Positions 1 to 14,112 are shown, counted from the stretch's first letter. The stretch: DNA of 64,000 bases from Cloeon dipterum (GCF_949628265.1 NC_088789.1:5696886-5760885); one strand, 5' to 3'. Numbers and translations are program-made. The notes: generated from the letters alone by a model not told the origin.

Positions 1-1410
1 AAAGCAGTGTTTGCTGTTAATTAAAATGTTTTCTTTCAAGGATTGTCAAATTTTATGCAAAGTGAGAGGTTTTGTCTCTGCTTGGAAACCACTAAGTCTG
101 TACATAAATTCGCTCTGTTGTCCACGTTTTTAATTCCTTAAAAGCAATATGTCACAAAGAAAATGCTGTGCGCGTGATGCAAACAACTCGTGCACAAAGC
201 TGCAAGCTCCTATTGCGAGAGGGTAGAAATTTGTCAAGCTCAAACAGCTTTCGTCAGATGACTAGAAGTTGCAAAGGAGTAAACAACCCTCACGGCATAC
301 TATCTAGTTTTGTATCGATTTGTGCAGAGGCGTGTGTGTGTATATCAGACTACATCAAGAGAGGAGACGCACGTCTCGCAGTCAGCCAGAAAGGAGGAAA
401 GGTGTGTATATCGACACGACCCAGGCAATAAGCGGCGGATGGCGTGTCACTCGACAGCACAAGGGCTCAACTTTCGCCCGTGCACGGCTGGAAACAAAAC
501 TTGTCTGCCGCTCATGGTAATGAGCAGGAGCAGGAGGCGCTCAAGATTTGCAGCCCAACGGTGTACATATTTGCAGCGTCGGTGTGTAACATTATCGCGA
601 TTCCAGTCTCTCTTTGAGTTGGCGACGGTTTCAAAGCCCGCCGGCAACTTGCACTAGAGCAAGCCCGGCGGCTCAATTATTATTCCAAACTTTGCCTGCG
701 TTAAATAGACTCTTGCTTATTGTTAGTTTAGTCCATCGGGGTGTACACAGCACTAGAGTATTTGCTTTAGCTCCACCGTCGGACTGAATTATTCACGTCG
801 GCTTGTGTATCATTGCCATGCATAGAATTATCCAGGTCGTCTGCGTTTAGAGTTATTGGTCAAACAGGTTCTTTGTTTCCAAGTTTTAATTGAATCGTTT
901 CAGCTTACAATGCAAAGTTTCATGGTTGACACAGCGCACAGTGGTCGATTGCATAAAACATGATTGAATGTGATTATCACGCACTCGGCAAAAGAGGCGT
1001 GCGAGCGGGCGAGTGCCTAATAAATTCATCTGCTCGGGCTCGATTTGTTTCCGAGGGGCCGTCGAGCAGCGCCGAGAGAGTAATTAAATTCAGGAAGGCC
1101 GGACAGCGGAGACGAGCGAATAAATATGAGCCGCCACTCTGGAGCGCCGGAATTACGGGTTGCGCGGGTGATTTAGGGCGGCTTCATTAGCAGGCGCAAG
1201 TGCTCTCGGTCACGCACGCGGGGCTCGATTGCCTTTGTTTTGCATGTGATTGTCGCCGTTTTTCGCCGCGAGTAATTACAGTAATTGCGGCACGTGCTCG
1301 ACACGCCGTCCGGCGCTGAAAATGCGCTCTTTTTCCACCTCCAGCCGTGTGTTTTCGGTCCCGGCGGACGCCTTTTACGAGCGGACGGGCAATGTGCCGA
1401 GCACAACCGG

Positions 1411-1414
<4 letters not shown>

Positions 1415-1467
<53 letters not shown>
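1415..1467. repeat. (GA)n microsatellite
   Basis: About 53 nt of uninterrupted GA dinucleotides. The open frames that cross it on both strands code for Ser-Leu or Arg-Glu runs and are repeat artefacts. GA tracts can bind GAGA-factor-like proteins in insects, but nothing here proves that role. Confidence 0.97.
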
Positions 1468-1468
<1 letters not shown>

Positions 1469-4400
1469 ATTTCTCTCCGACGCAAAACGTGCACGCGGTG
1501 TGTGACTCGATTGCAATTTGCTGTGCCGTACACCGCAGACGTAGAGGCCGGAATCTGGGTGGGAAATTGCAATTGGCGCTGGGGATTTCAGTCTCACTCC
1601 TACGATCCTGGAAAGTTTTGCGCTTCACCTTCATTGGGGGTAGAATTTGGATGTACAGGCTCGGTTGGCTTCGTGCAAACATATTGATTACACAATAATC
1701 CACGGCTTAAAATAGTTTTTATTCAAGAGGAAAGAGTGTAGTTGTACCCCAACGAAAATACTTTATGTTGCACATACATCATTCCTTTCTATAAATATTA
1801 ACATGTAATCCAAGTTGTTTATTGAAATTGAAGCTTATTAATTCTATATTTACCCGTGGGAATTCATGAGATAAGCAAAGAAACATAATTCGCGAATTAA
1901 ATTAAAGATATACTTTAAAGGAAAAATAAATTTTTAGATGGGTTAAAAATTTTCTTTACTAATGATTTTATTGATTACGTGGCGGCCCTGCGATAATAAT
2001 GGTTATAATTATATGCAGTAAATTTGAGACAATTAAAAATTGTGTATTGAGACGGAAGCGAATCAGAGCTAAATCAAATCTGCTCTTAGTTTCTTTGCAC
2101 AATTTTAAAATTCCTTCAAACTGGTCAATCATACAGAAAATTTAGATCTAGGAGTTTATATTTTAAGATGAATAAAACACCTCCAGGCACTACGTAGTTA
2201 AAATTTGCCTTATAAATCGTTTTTTTTCTTTTTGTTGCTTACATTTTGCGGCTTAAATTAGAAATATACTCTTTTTATTCTTTAGGCGCTTCGTATAATT
2301 ATTAATTTTCCAGCGCTTCTTAATAAATTAATGCAGAAAAGTAACTAAATTTTTCACCGTTTCCAAAGAGTTAGATATTTATTCGATTGTGTAGTAAAAT
2401 TCACTCCTAGAATTTATTCAAGAGCGAACCCATATCTTTTAAAAGAGTACATATCCTGTTGGGAGACGACGGAATGAGAGCTTCCAATGTCATGTTTGGT
2501 TCAGCACTCCCGATCAGCAGCCGTTCGGCCCAATCAACAAGAAGGCCGAGGCCATAGCTTGCAGAATTCGCAGCTGGGACATGGTTAAATGGAAAATAAG
2601 GACTTGCCTCTACTCTCCAAATGCGATACACGCGCATTCACTTACCAAATGAGGACCGCTGCACGTTTGAATTCTCCGTCCCTCCTCTTGGGCGCACACG
2701 ACATTGGAAGTCGTAGTTTATTGTGCGCCGCGTTTTGCTCGTGTGTTAGTTGTGAGGTCGGAGCGAGATAAACGTGAAATGTGGAGCCTATCGCAGCACT
2801 ATTCATCGGTCTGGAGCTGCTTTCTGCCTTAAAAGCCGTTTTGATAATGACATTCGGGCCGGGCGGACATAATCTCGATTCGAAAGCGAATTGCTGCCAA
2901 CAACTCAATCAGTTATTCGCCTTGCTGACAATACTCGAGCGCCTATTCCGTGTATTTCGATTCCGGTTGTTTGCCCTGACGTAGCAAAGCTGTTTGTCAA
3001 AGTGAAGTTGAAAATTTATAGTTTTTTTTTCGGCCGATAACAAAGGTTTCAAAGGCCATTTTACTGCTTTTATGTAAATGTGAAGGTAGCCAGCGAGCAG
3101 TGTTCAAAGAGGATTTTTTACGGAAAATTAAAAGCAATTTCCGGGGAATTTCCATCAGCAGCCAATTAAAAAGTTAAAAGTCGAGCGCGGACTCGGAATA
3201 ATTGTGCCTCTCGCTCTCATTACGAAACGGGTCGCTTTCGCACACACAGCAAGGCTATGGCTGGCTTTTTCATTTTTCTGTTCAAAGCGCAAACATGCAC
3301 GAAGGCAAACAAAGGCAAAATTGAATTAAAATAAACGTCCCATCCTCAAAGCAGGCGAGTTGGTCCTCTCTCTTGCTCGTCTCTTATTACACGAGCGTTT
3401 TAAAGTTGGCGAGCGCAAAAAATGATTGTGCCCCCGTGGCATGGAAACGAGGCGAACGTGTCTTGATTGAATGATGTCGACTCAATTTTCATTCCGAGAG
3501 TAAGTAGGCAGGTAGCTCGCTCGCTCGTCGTCGTCGTTTGGAGAAAATTGTTTTTTTGAAACTTTTCCGGGTGCGCCACGCCACGCTTGCTTTCATGTGC
3601 CGGCGGAATAAGCAAGAGGCTGGCAATTCGGAAACTTTTCGGTCCGCGCGCGCGTTTCTCACACAACTAACGCCACGAATGGAAAACAAGGATGCGACGA
3701 AAGTGATTTTCCTTCCAGTCGGGAAAGCTTTTTTGCAGATTGCTGCCGAGTTTATATTCCTACAAGGCGTTGGAAATTGTTTAGCATTGTTGAATAAAGT
3801 TGTCTTCCTCGCCTTGGTCCAATATTTTAAAAATGAATAAATTAAATGTGCTACAGCGATGGAATAAATCAGGACCATTGAAGTAAAACGTTTGGGAATG
3901 ATGATCTTTTGAATTCAAAATATTTTCCTCCAAGCTGATTTAGTTCATCAATGGATAAGAGGTTTATGAACAGCGATTAAAGGTATTTAACCAAATAACT
4001 GACCACTATGATTGCTACATAAATAGAAGAGAAATGATTAAATCTTGTAAAATGCAATTATTTCCGGACAGATAAAAATATTTTAAGAAAAATGAATTAA
4101 TTTTGAAAATCAGATCCAATAGAGCTTTTTGAGATTCCCCTTGTTTTTGCAAATCAAATGTTTTTGTTACTGTTTTCCTTTCGCTCGAGTAAAAAAATAA
4201 ATATATGCGCATTGATCAGACCCAATTGAAAAAGCGTACCAGTTTGTTCTCGGTGGGAATAATCAGAAGCAGTTGATGCAAATGTAGCGTTTTTGTCCAA
4301 TCAAAAGGGTTCTCGTTCTTTCTTGTTCATGTCCTTTTCTTGCTTGCACGCAAATTGGGAGCTTCATTATTACTGCCGCAGGTTCTGGCTTTGCTGCTTT

Positions 4401-5105
4401 GATTGAGATGTTTGGCATGTTTATTCTCTGCACCATTTACTCCACCGGCGGCACGGTATTTACAATATTTTCCCTGAGCAATAATATTGACGATTTCGCT
4501 GTGCCCTCGCGCTCTCTCATTATTTTTCCAATCTGAGAGCAAAGCTGAATAAAGAGCCGCAGCCTCTTTGGCCGTTTTTCCGAGCGCGCAGGATTTACCG
4601 TTTCTTACTTTCCCTCGGCAGCCGGCGCCCTCGAATTTATTCCCGGCGGCGCGAGATATTTTTTACGACGTGCAAAAACAAATTTTGCTGATTTACGCGC
4701 AGCAGGCATAAGTTAATTAAGTCAGCGGCTTTGCTGGTGACGAGAGCAGCCTGCAGCCTGCTTTTTCCAAACAATAATTTACAGCCGGAGCGCAGTTCTC
4801 TCTTAATCCCATAAGCCTCTATTATATTTATTATGTCTCGTATTCATGAATTCAAATTTCTAGTGATATCGTTCCACCCGCTCCGCGCTCCCAAGAGAAA
4901 TCTGGTTAAAAATTGAAACCGTCTTTTGTTCTCGCGGCTCCTTGCGCCGTCGCCCAAGGAGGAAAAGAAAGAGATGTCGCCGCTGTGTACTAAAACATTG
5001 TTTATAAGAGGATCTGCTTCTTTTTTACCTTATCTCTTTGGAGAGGTTTTGTTTCTGCCAACAGACGCGGATGCTTAGCGGATCATTTCTTCCTGCTTTT
5101 CATTC

Positions 5106-5136
5106 GTGTGTGTGTGTGTGTCTCTCTCTCTCTCTT
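5106..5136. repeat. Compound (GT)n(CT)n microsatellite
   Basis: A run of about eight GT units passes directly into about seven CT units, followed by a T/C-rich tail. Confidence 0.95.
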
Positions 5137-8100
5137 TTTCCCCTCCGCGCGCCCGTAGCTGGAGGGGTCCAAATTATTAGATCATAATATGCGCTTAATT
5201 GAGACGGGCTGCTTGCTGCTCTCGACAAAGCCGTACTTAATTAATTCGCGTTGCTCCCGCGGCTTGACAGACAAACACGAATTACATCGCTGCTCACTCA
5301 ATCCCTTCTCCACCGCCGCTGCTTGTCTGTCATGCTTTTGTACGGATCATATTGTGTGCCTTGCGGTTTTGCTGCCGCCCAAACTTGGATCATTATTGCG
5401 ATTTGGGTCGCTGCTTTTTAACGAGCAACAACTTTTGATTGAATAGCCCCGATAGGATTTGTTTCAATCATAAAATACAATGGGTATTACAGTAGAGCAT
5501 TAAGCCTCTTATTCAAGAATTCTGAGGAATCAATAGGTAGAAAATAAGAAGTATGTATATTCATACTTCGCTAGAAATACACAGCTGTTTTTATCTCTGC
5601 AGAAAATAATTGGGCGTTGTTTTAATTCTAAGCTAAAAGTTTTGAGAAGCTTTTTATTCAGATGATGTTTTGAGATTAAATTTGAGATTAAAGATTTCAC
5701 AAGACGAATATAATGAAAAGATAGCAAAATTGAGTGAAGAATCCTCCACCAAAGCGGAGATCCAGTCAGAAAGCCTTATTAAGGAAGTATATAGCGAAAG
5801 GTACATCTCCCACGCACGTCTTATTGCTCGCACATAACTGATTATTATCATCATCCTAATGAATGAATTTCGGCTTTGGAGTGGAGATGATAAAATATTC
5901 AGAGTCATAAATGAGAGAAGCACTAGGGCCTAATAGCCCGTCGCCGAATCGAACGGAAACTTTGCTCCGCACCGCACAAAGCCTTTGGAGAAGGAGAGCA
6001 GGGTGGAGTCGGACGCGTCATCAAGTTAGTCAGTTAGTTGGCTCGTCAGTCGTCGACGAAAAGCAGCAAGAACCTGCCCTAAACGCGTATATATAGAGAT
6101 AAATATGCTGCTGTAATTTCCCTTGAGGAGGAATTAATAATTTTAGTGAGTGAAGCCGAGAAAGAGAGTGTGCCGTGCATCTCGCCGTCGTCGTGCGCAG
6201 ATTAGCGTTGGCTGCTGCTGCTGTGTGTGTATCGGCCTGCTCTTTATTAAAGGCGGCCGTAATGCATTGCCGGTAATTTATCACGGCATTACAAGGATCA
6301 CGTAAATCAAGATTAAACACACCGCAAGGATGGTCGGCTCTCTCTCTCTCGCTGCGTCGGTGCTGGGCCTCGGTTATTTACACGAGTGTGTTTTGCACTG
6401 GCAGGCAAGGGGCGAGAAAGAGCGAACGCGCGTCACGTCCTTTTCAACGCGCCTGGTTTGGCGAAAAGGACCAGTTTTCCTTCTATGGCACGCGGAAAGC
6501 GTCGCCGATAAATTATCATTATTAGCGAGACGTGTGGAGTAATTAAACTTGGCCAGAGCCAATTAGGACCTGCCTCTGATTTACAACCGCTTTCTTTCGA
6601 TTTTGATAACATCTCTGCCTGTTTTGAGCACCAGATTAATGTCGCCGTTAAGATCGAGCAGCCACAAACTTTTCCGCTGAGTCTTTTCGGCTAATTTGTG
6701 TCGCCTTTATCAGCGGAAATTGAAGATGCCTATCCTAGCGAGACGACTGCTTTCCATGCAGATTAATATGTCGACCTAAGATGTACAACCAATTAGCCGG
6801 AATTTTTCCAAATGGCTGCAACACTACTTAAAGAGGTCATAGAAACCGCTGAACTGTTTGTTATTTCTTTTTGTTAAAACATAATGATGTTGCAATTTTT
6901 ATCTGAACGGCTGCAATAATCCGGATGTTCACATGCTCCGTGCACATCCTTAATGAACATTGTTGTGCGGGCTTATGAATGCAATATAAAGCCTCTCAAA
7001 TGCTGTTGCCAAGATTTCTGGAATGAGCCAACTTTTCTGTCTCGCAGAACCAGAAGCTTATTATGCTGAAACCTCCGTGCCGTGTGCAACTTTTTATGAA
7101 GTTTCCTTTTTCGCCGAGTATTAAATCATAAGTCAAAGCTGACGAGGAAAAAGTTGCGAAATTAGTTCAGTGCTGCTCGCTGCGCTATAAAAGAGAGGAT
7201 TAATTAACTTTTTACAAAGTCGGTGGCGGCCGGCGTGTAATCCGGCGCGCAAATATATCTTGACAAGGACTGCGACGTGGCCGCACTCAAGCCAATGCAA
7301 TAAACGAATCGCCGCTGAAAGGCCGGCGGATCGGGGGCCGAGCTTGTGTTTTATCGCCGCCACTTTTTAATTTGGCAAATGGCGTTTTAAGAGAGCGGCC
7401 GGCTCTTCTTTATTTCATGCGCTGGCCTCGCAAAGTAATGAAGCCTCGTTCCAAGGGGTCAAGTGAATGGCTCCGAGAGCTCCTGATGAATAAAATGCGA
7501 AATCGACGCGAGGAAAGGAAGCATCGCCCGCTTTCTCATTTTGGCGCACGCAGCGAAAATCTAATCAAAGTTTAAACGAACGCGGCACTCGTCGTTATTT
7601 CCATTAGAGTTAGTTCATCTTTCGGAGAATGAGAGAAGGAGAGATATTGCTATCGTCATTTAATAATAACTGCCTTGGCAGGGGACCAAGCGAGCAGAGC
7701 CGCCGCCTTTAATTGCTGTGCATCTGTGGATATATACGTAATTCTTTGTGCAGAAACCACATCATTGCTTTCTTTACCTTTCTCTCTCTTTGATTCCACC
7801 ATTGTTCGCGTAAGCGGCTTCGTCTCCCTGCAAAGTGGGCGCCAAGAAATCAGGCGGCCACGCAAATTTTAATAAGCCCTTTCTGCCTCCTGAATATTTA
7901 GATTTGCGTTTTCCCGCTTGCCGTCGGGAGGCCCTCAAAAGCCGCAACAATTTTACGGGTTTCCGTGGGCAGCACAACTTTGCCCCCTCGCCAATGCCCT
8001 AAAGCTGAATCTTGTGCGTGAGAGATATGGAAATGCGTTGTTTGTATGCTTGCATACATATGTACTTCTCACTTGGATCTTTGGTATTAATTGTACACGA

Positions 8101-8710
8101 ACAGCAGCTTGAAGTATATAGAGAAGCGTTGTATTTACGTTAGTGGAAATTTATTTCTACAAACGACTGAAACGTATCAAACAGAGATCTTTGTTTGAAA
8201 TTATGTTTTATCTATCTATTTTATTGATAGTCAACACGTATTTCTGATTTGTTAATTGTATCGCTTATACTAACCGTTGTTCCTATTTTACATTGCTTTT
8301 AAATATTGATTTTTTTATTAAAACGGATAATTTATTACAATCTTTGAGATAAAAATTTCATAGATGAAAAACCTCCTCGCTTATGATAGCCTCAAAAATT
8401 TTAACTCGAGGAAATAAATATCCGAGATTGAAGATTAAGTTATTGAAGAGCATGTTCCACGATTCTTTCTCTAGGTCATAAATTCAAACTTATCAGCCCG
8501 ATGTTTTGCTCTGCAAGTCAATTGGCAGCCGTCTGTGGCGGAAATTAATGTGCACAGCACAGTGGCCGAAAGGCGAATTCAATTGCATTGCGAGGGAAAG
8601 GAAAAAATATGAAGTGGATAAATAATTCAGGACCCGAGCAATAAATAGCCACGGCCGCGTGTTGTTTTGTTTCGTGCGCACTTTCTGCAGCATCCGTGGT
8701 CGACGGCTGG

Positions 8711-8738
8711 GAGAGAGAGAGAGAGAGAGAGAGAGAGA
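8711..8738. repeat. (GA)n microsatellite
   Basis: About 14 uninterrupted GA units in a GC-richer block. Overlapping open frames on both strands are repeat artefacts. Confidence 0.95.
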
Positions 8739-11700
8739 AGCTCAGCGGTGGATAATGCTGGCAAGTGCTGTATACATTTCAAAGATAGATTTCGCCTTTC
8801 GCTTTTCTCTTGGTTCGCGTTGCCAAATGAATTATGCAGCAGCAGTTGTAGAAAGAACCGCGCGCCGAGCAGGACAGGGTATAAATTACAAGGCAGCAAT
8901 TCGCCGGCTTTGAGAGGCTTTCGCCACTCTGTGCAGAAAGAGAAAGAGGCCTCATTACCGCGCGCGCTGGCAATTATTTTGCGCGCCTATTCCAGCCCCG
9001 TCGCGCGGCGTTTTAGTTTCGGTGAATCGATTCCGGCGGCTCGTCTCATCTCTCATTGCGTGCGTGCGTGTCGCAAGGATTATAGAAAAAGCTCATTGCG
9101 CGCGGACGAGTTCATGAATTATGCATCGGCAGCACTTTGCTCCGTGCGGCAGACGTCGCACAAAAAAATAAACACAAAAGCTGCCTGACGCACGCGAGCA
9201 GGAAATTTCGGAAAATAGTTTTTTCCCGCCGCAGCCGCCACTAAACAGCAAATTGCGGATCTTCGGTGGTGGAAAAATAGTTTAGCAGTTCTTGCGAAGC
9301 GCGCACGCTCTAAATCGCTGTGGAAGGCTCGTTCTGTAACATTTTGTGGCCAATATGGCGCTCATCATTAACATATTTCGTCGCAGGATTAAATCTTCCT
9401 CCTTGCTATCAGCAAATTACTGTACATTCATACGTTTATAGAGTTTTAGATTTGTTGTGTGTTTGCATTTTGGTATTATAAATATTTGCTCACTTCAGAG
9501 TGCACAGATTATTTCCTATAATCTGGACAAGAAAAATTTCAAGATATTTTATTGCTAATATCTATTATTTCTGGATTCCTGGAGAGACAGTACCAAAGTT
9601 CCTGACTTGGATATTTTTTCTTTATTCATTTATATTTCCTGTTTTGCTTTTAATTTTGCTATATTGATTTTAAAAGAGATACGAAACATTTTGTTTTACT
9701 CTTATAGTGTACTAAAGTTATAGGTTGTGTATTGAGGCCATCGTCTATATCAATTAATCAACCAATATTTTGACATGATAACGAGGTTTACCTCTGCTTT
9801 CAGACTTAATTAGCTAAAATGCCGGTGAAAATACCAAAATTGAAAACTAATTAATTACTAAATGGCTCTACTCTAAGCGCAAAAGACGTAGAATGGGCGG
9901 CTATGAGTGAATTAAAAATGAATTTTCGTGTTCTCGCACTGTACAGCTCCATCAATTCCATGCAGAGTAGATGAGACATTTCGTGATTAACTCTTTAGTT
10001 TTCATAAAATTACCAGCATGTGTTTTTCAATTCCAATTCCTAAAAATTCAAAAACATATCTCTAAAATACTTTAAAGAATGCTCTTCATCAGAGTGGAAA
10101 ATTTTCTTTTCATTTTTAATAAATCGGAAATAACGTTTCCTTTTTCTGCTGTATTAATAACTGATGCAGAAACCTCGGGAGCAAATATGGAATTGAAACT
10201 CAGCGATTTGTGACGTTGGCACACAAAAAGATGAACTCGATCGAATTATTAAGCAAAGTGGAGAGTTTGCTGCCCCGGGGCACAGCTCACTCAAAGGAGC
10301 AGTGCGTGCTATGGGATGTATGCAAACCGTTGGGCTCGCTTGTCCTGCGGGCTGCATACCAGATTCTTTTTCCGCGGCGAAGACGGCGCAGAAATCCGGA
10401 AAATTTTGGATGCAGCAATCCACTCGAACAAATTTACTGAACCCTTAATACAGCTTCTTTGAATTCTCTGCTTTGGCGGAGGAATGCCGCTTTCAGTCGC
10501 AATAATTTTGCATACGAAAAAGCGGATCAACCGTCTCAGCAACGCAAATGCAGAGGATTATTCTATTTATTCTTCGGCGTCGTGTACAATCATTTTAATG
10601 CCGCTTGCTCGGTCTGCCAAGAGTCAACAACTTCTGCCGAGAATTGCTTCTTTTTAAATATGCAAATGTGCGGCGCCGAGCAGAGGCTTTCCTCGGGCCC
10701 GGCACGCCTCGGGACAGACGTCTCTCCGTGTGTCTCCGTGGATTAGCAAGTGTCTCTCGACTGGAGCATCTTGCTTTTTTACATAAGCAGCCCCAACCGG
10801 CGTGCTTTCAAGAGTGCACTGTTTTCAAATTTTTCGGAACCGTGTTTTGTAAACAGAGGGGGAGCCTTGTTTGCAAATTTGAGGAAAATTTCCCCCTAGC
10901 TACGTAAGGGGATCACTATAACTCAGTTTGAAACCCCATAATTAATTTATCACATGACACCAGTGAAGTGTAAACAGTGTCATAGTATGAATGTATAACT
11001 TGAAGTATTTTTAAATTATCTTTAGTTAAAAAATATTTCGGGCTTGAAAACGAAGCAACAAATATTTTTAGCTTTTAGAAGACCCAATTAATTAAAAGTT
11101 TGCATCTTGAACAAACGATATTTAATTTCATCAGCCGAAATAAAATGTGTGGATTCTCTTAAGTTATAAGCTAAATAATATGGGTTTAGGCTTATCAACA
11201 TTTTTTGATGGTTTGAATCTTCGTCTTTATAGCTTAAAATTTCACGAATCGTGCTCATTTGAAGTTCACAAAACGATTGGAAGGTCGAATTTTTGTATTT
11301 TACTGGTTTGTTTTCAAAAACCTTATGACTTCGATAGTGTTTTTTAAACAACTTGATATAAGATATAAGAAAGAACGATTTTGGTTTTTAGAAATTAAAT
11401 AAGTAAAAAAACACAACAAAACAAGTAAGATAATTACAAAAGCATAAATAATTAGATGAAAATGAGTTTTTTTACTTTATCCATTAAAACGAAAATCCAT
11501 GCAAATTGCTTTTATTTATGTTTTATAAATAATCCCTTTCGAATTGATTTAAAAATTTACATGCCACAAATAACACCGATAAGCACACACATTGTACATG
11601 GCCATAGTTTTTAAGAAATATCATGTTTCTAACTTTTTTACTTGTATTATCGGAGGGCCTAGATGAGAAATTAATACCGGTTTAAACTAATTTATTACAC

Positions 11701-11878
11701 TTCTTGAACTTCCGGTTAATTTTTAAAATGGGAACTTAAGATTTGGTCAAAACAAGAATTTTGCAGGCAAATATTACTTTTAATAATTAAGATTCGATGT
11801 TGCTTGGTCTAGTTTCAGTCATATTAAACGGTTAACGGTTGACAGTTAAAGCGAAAATCAGAAAAATCAGGTACTCAC

Positions 11879-11924
11879 CAGAGAGGAGGAAGACTGCGAC
11901 GCAGAACAAGCCGAGCCGAATCAT
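11879..11924 (-). CDS. First coding exon of a secreted or membrane protein (signal peptide), gene otherwise unidentified
   Basis: Read on the minus strand from 11,924, an ATG opens 15 codons plus one base: MIRLGLFCVAVFLLS, a textbook signal-peptide start with a charged n-region and a hydrophobic core. The exon then meets a canonical donor (G|GTGAGTAC), a phase-1 junction just after the signal sequence. This arrangement is common in secreted and Ig-type surface proteins. Upstream on the same strand (about 11.93-12.35 kb) is a GC-rich, GAGA-rich block that fits a 5' UTR and promoter. It contains two very short upstream reading frames starting with ATG. I cannot name the gene because the remaining exons are not securely identified. 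Chance similarity to a signal peptide is possible in a region this large. Confidence 0.5.
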
Positions 11925-11929
11925 TCTGC

Positions 11930-12350
11930 AGTGTCACGTGTGCCACTTGCTGGATTTGGGAACAGGTTGGGACGAGTACGAAAGTGTCAGCGGCGCTTGC
12001 CTAGGGCCAGCCGCCGGAAAAGTCCATGAAAAATTTGCGGTGAAAGGTGGCGCAATTCACAGCAGCGGCCGAAGCATGCTCGAGAGAGAAAGAGAGAGAG
12101 CGAGAATCGAGAGAAAGCACGTGAGCGCGCGTTGTCAGCCAAGCGGAGCCGGGTGGGGGTTGATGCGCTCGGCTCGAGAGTCGGCCGCGGAATGCGCTCG
12201 CTCACCCACCCTGGCCCGACTGCGAGTGGGGACGCAAAGCTAGCCACCCCTGCGCAGCTGGACCGGCTCGAGGACCCTTCACACAACCCTTTTTCTTTCT
12301 TGGCTCGAGAGCACCAAGTCAGCACTTCCGCTCCTGCTCTCAGGCTTAGC
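11930..12350 (-). promoter_or_regulatory. Putative GC-rich promoter/5' UTR with GAGA tract
   Basis: This block is clearly GC-richer than its flanks and lies just upstream of the minus-strand signal-peptide exon. It holds an imperfect GAGA tract at about 12,080-12,116 and several CTCGAG-like sites. GAGA tracts are frequent in insect promoters. No TATA box or clear initiator could be assigned, so the start site is unknown. A 145-codon frame on the plus strand across this block (12,132-12,569) has no family signature and is probably composition-driven. Confidence 0.4.
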
Positions 12351-14107
12351 CAGCGAAAATCACTCCCGTTTTGTGGTAATAAACCACCGGCAGCCGATAA
12401 TCAAACACGCATCGAGGATGCTAAACCAAAGTATGCCGGGCCTTTTCTTTTCAGACCAAGCTTTTCAGAGCCACTTTTTACCCTTTTAACATCACCAATA
12501 AAGTGTAAAATTAAAGGAAACAAATTAAAATTTGGGAAAAGGATTTTTTTCAACCGTTTAGTTCAGTAAACTTTGATGCTGTCAGGTTAATTGTTTTATC
12601 AAGTAGTTGCAAGCTTTTTAGAATGAATAATTGTCAGCCAAATCATCATAATGCACACTTTATGATACGAGAAAAATCTCATGCACGGTTTTTATGTACA
12701 CTGCAGAATTGATGAAAATTGAAATATTTCAAAAGCACTTTTTGCGTGACGTTTTTATTTTTATCTTCATTGAAAGGGCATTTTGAAGTTTTGTAGCAAA
12801 TATACAAGCGGGTTTTGCAATGAAGTATTTTAGTTGAACTTTTTCCTGTCATATGAAAATGTTTTAAATACATAAAAATCAAACGTGTAAACTCAATGCA
12901 AAGAGAGTATTAAACAAGACAATATGTAAAAATTACAATTTCCAGGTATCGATACAATACCTGTAGTGATAATATACCGCAAAATAAAGTTTTTTAAATT
13001 TGAACATTACCTCTAAATACAGTTTGTGAAAAGTAAAAACCAAAATACTCTAGACCATTTTGGGGTACGTTTTTATCATCCGTAATTAATGTTAGACGTA
13101 GTTTATTCAAAACATCTTTATTTTAATTTGAGAATTGTAGTTTCACAAAATGCCTTAGTTTAATTTGAAATGAAAGCAATCTTGTGATGGACGCCATTGA
13201 AAGGAATTTTCAAATAAAATTTTCAATCATTGGAATGCTTAATGCCACATGATATCCATTTCGAAAAATAGTAATAATAAGGCTTCGCAGTCAGAATATT
13301 ATATATTGCCAGTTTCCTATAGAGAAGGGTAAGGAACTCGTGTTCACATTCACTATGATAGCTGAGCAGCACTATAAAAAAACCTCAATAAGCATGATCC
13401 TGGAGCAATAAATACGGAAATAGCACAAAGAAATGAGGGATGGTTATCCGATCTCTCTGAAGACGAGTCAATCAAAAAGATGATATCCTCGAAGGTTCGC
13501 TGGACGCATGATTCTTACGTATATGGTTAGCCGATCGTGCTCGCTGCACAAGTCGACCAAGTGGCATATTACGTTTTTTATTCGTATTGCTTTATAGTTT
13601 TTACAGAATCAGTTAAGCTGCATTCTTTAAATATAAAAAAGCAGTATAGAAGATAAATATTTACAAATAAAACGTAGGCAACATTAATAATTTAAATAGA
13701 AAGACCGAAATTGAAATTAATGAAACTATATGGGAGTCTAAGTTTATACATGTGTTAATTAAAGAAAATTTGCTGCTTATTATCTTATTTATCAGCACCG
13801 TTTACTTAAGTGGTGTCTTAAAATTATATTTGGCCCACCCTTCTACCTGCGTGGAATTTCTTAACCGTGCAAATGTTATTGTACAGTGCATCCTTTTCCA
13901 CAAGGAAATTACAGCAGTGCAGTGTACATGTCTTCAAGATGCAGCACGCATCAAGTTATAAGCAAATTGGGTGATTGCACGTGCAGATAATCCGTTTGAC
14001 CCGATTGGTTCCGGTGCCCGTGCACACATGGGGCGAGGGGGTGACTGCGGCCACCAGGGTGCAGGCGAGGCACGATTCGCGACGGGTTGCATATATCTAC
14101 CTCTGTT

Positions 14108-14112
<5 letters not shown>

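Larger units (their letters stand above)
1..11878. other. Gene-poor region, probable long intron or intergenic DNA
   Basis: I see no convincing coding gene here. Open frames are short, often run through GA/CT repeats, and match no family I know. GC-richer blocks (about 0.95-1.6, 2.45-2.95, 5.9-6.8, 7.1-8.0, 8.5-9.3 and 10.2-10.8 kb) alternate with AT-rich stretches. This pattern resembles cis-regulatory modules around developmental genes, but that is inference. If the minus-strand signal-peptide exon at 11,879-11,924 is real, this stretch is downstream of its donor and could be its first intron. One candidate downstream exon (2,407-2,573) is described among the findings. Confidence 0.5.

Noticed and set aside
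1173..1703. Several 130-176-codon frames on both strands
   Set aside because: All run through the (GA)n tract and code for Ser-Leu or Arg-Glu repeats; no domain and no splice context.
12132..12569. 145-codon plus-strand frame
   Set aside because: Lies in the GC-rich promoter-like block, has overlapping frames on the other strand and no family signature; composition artefact.
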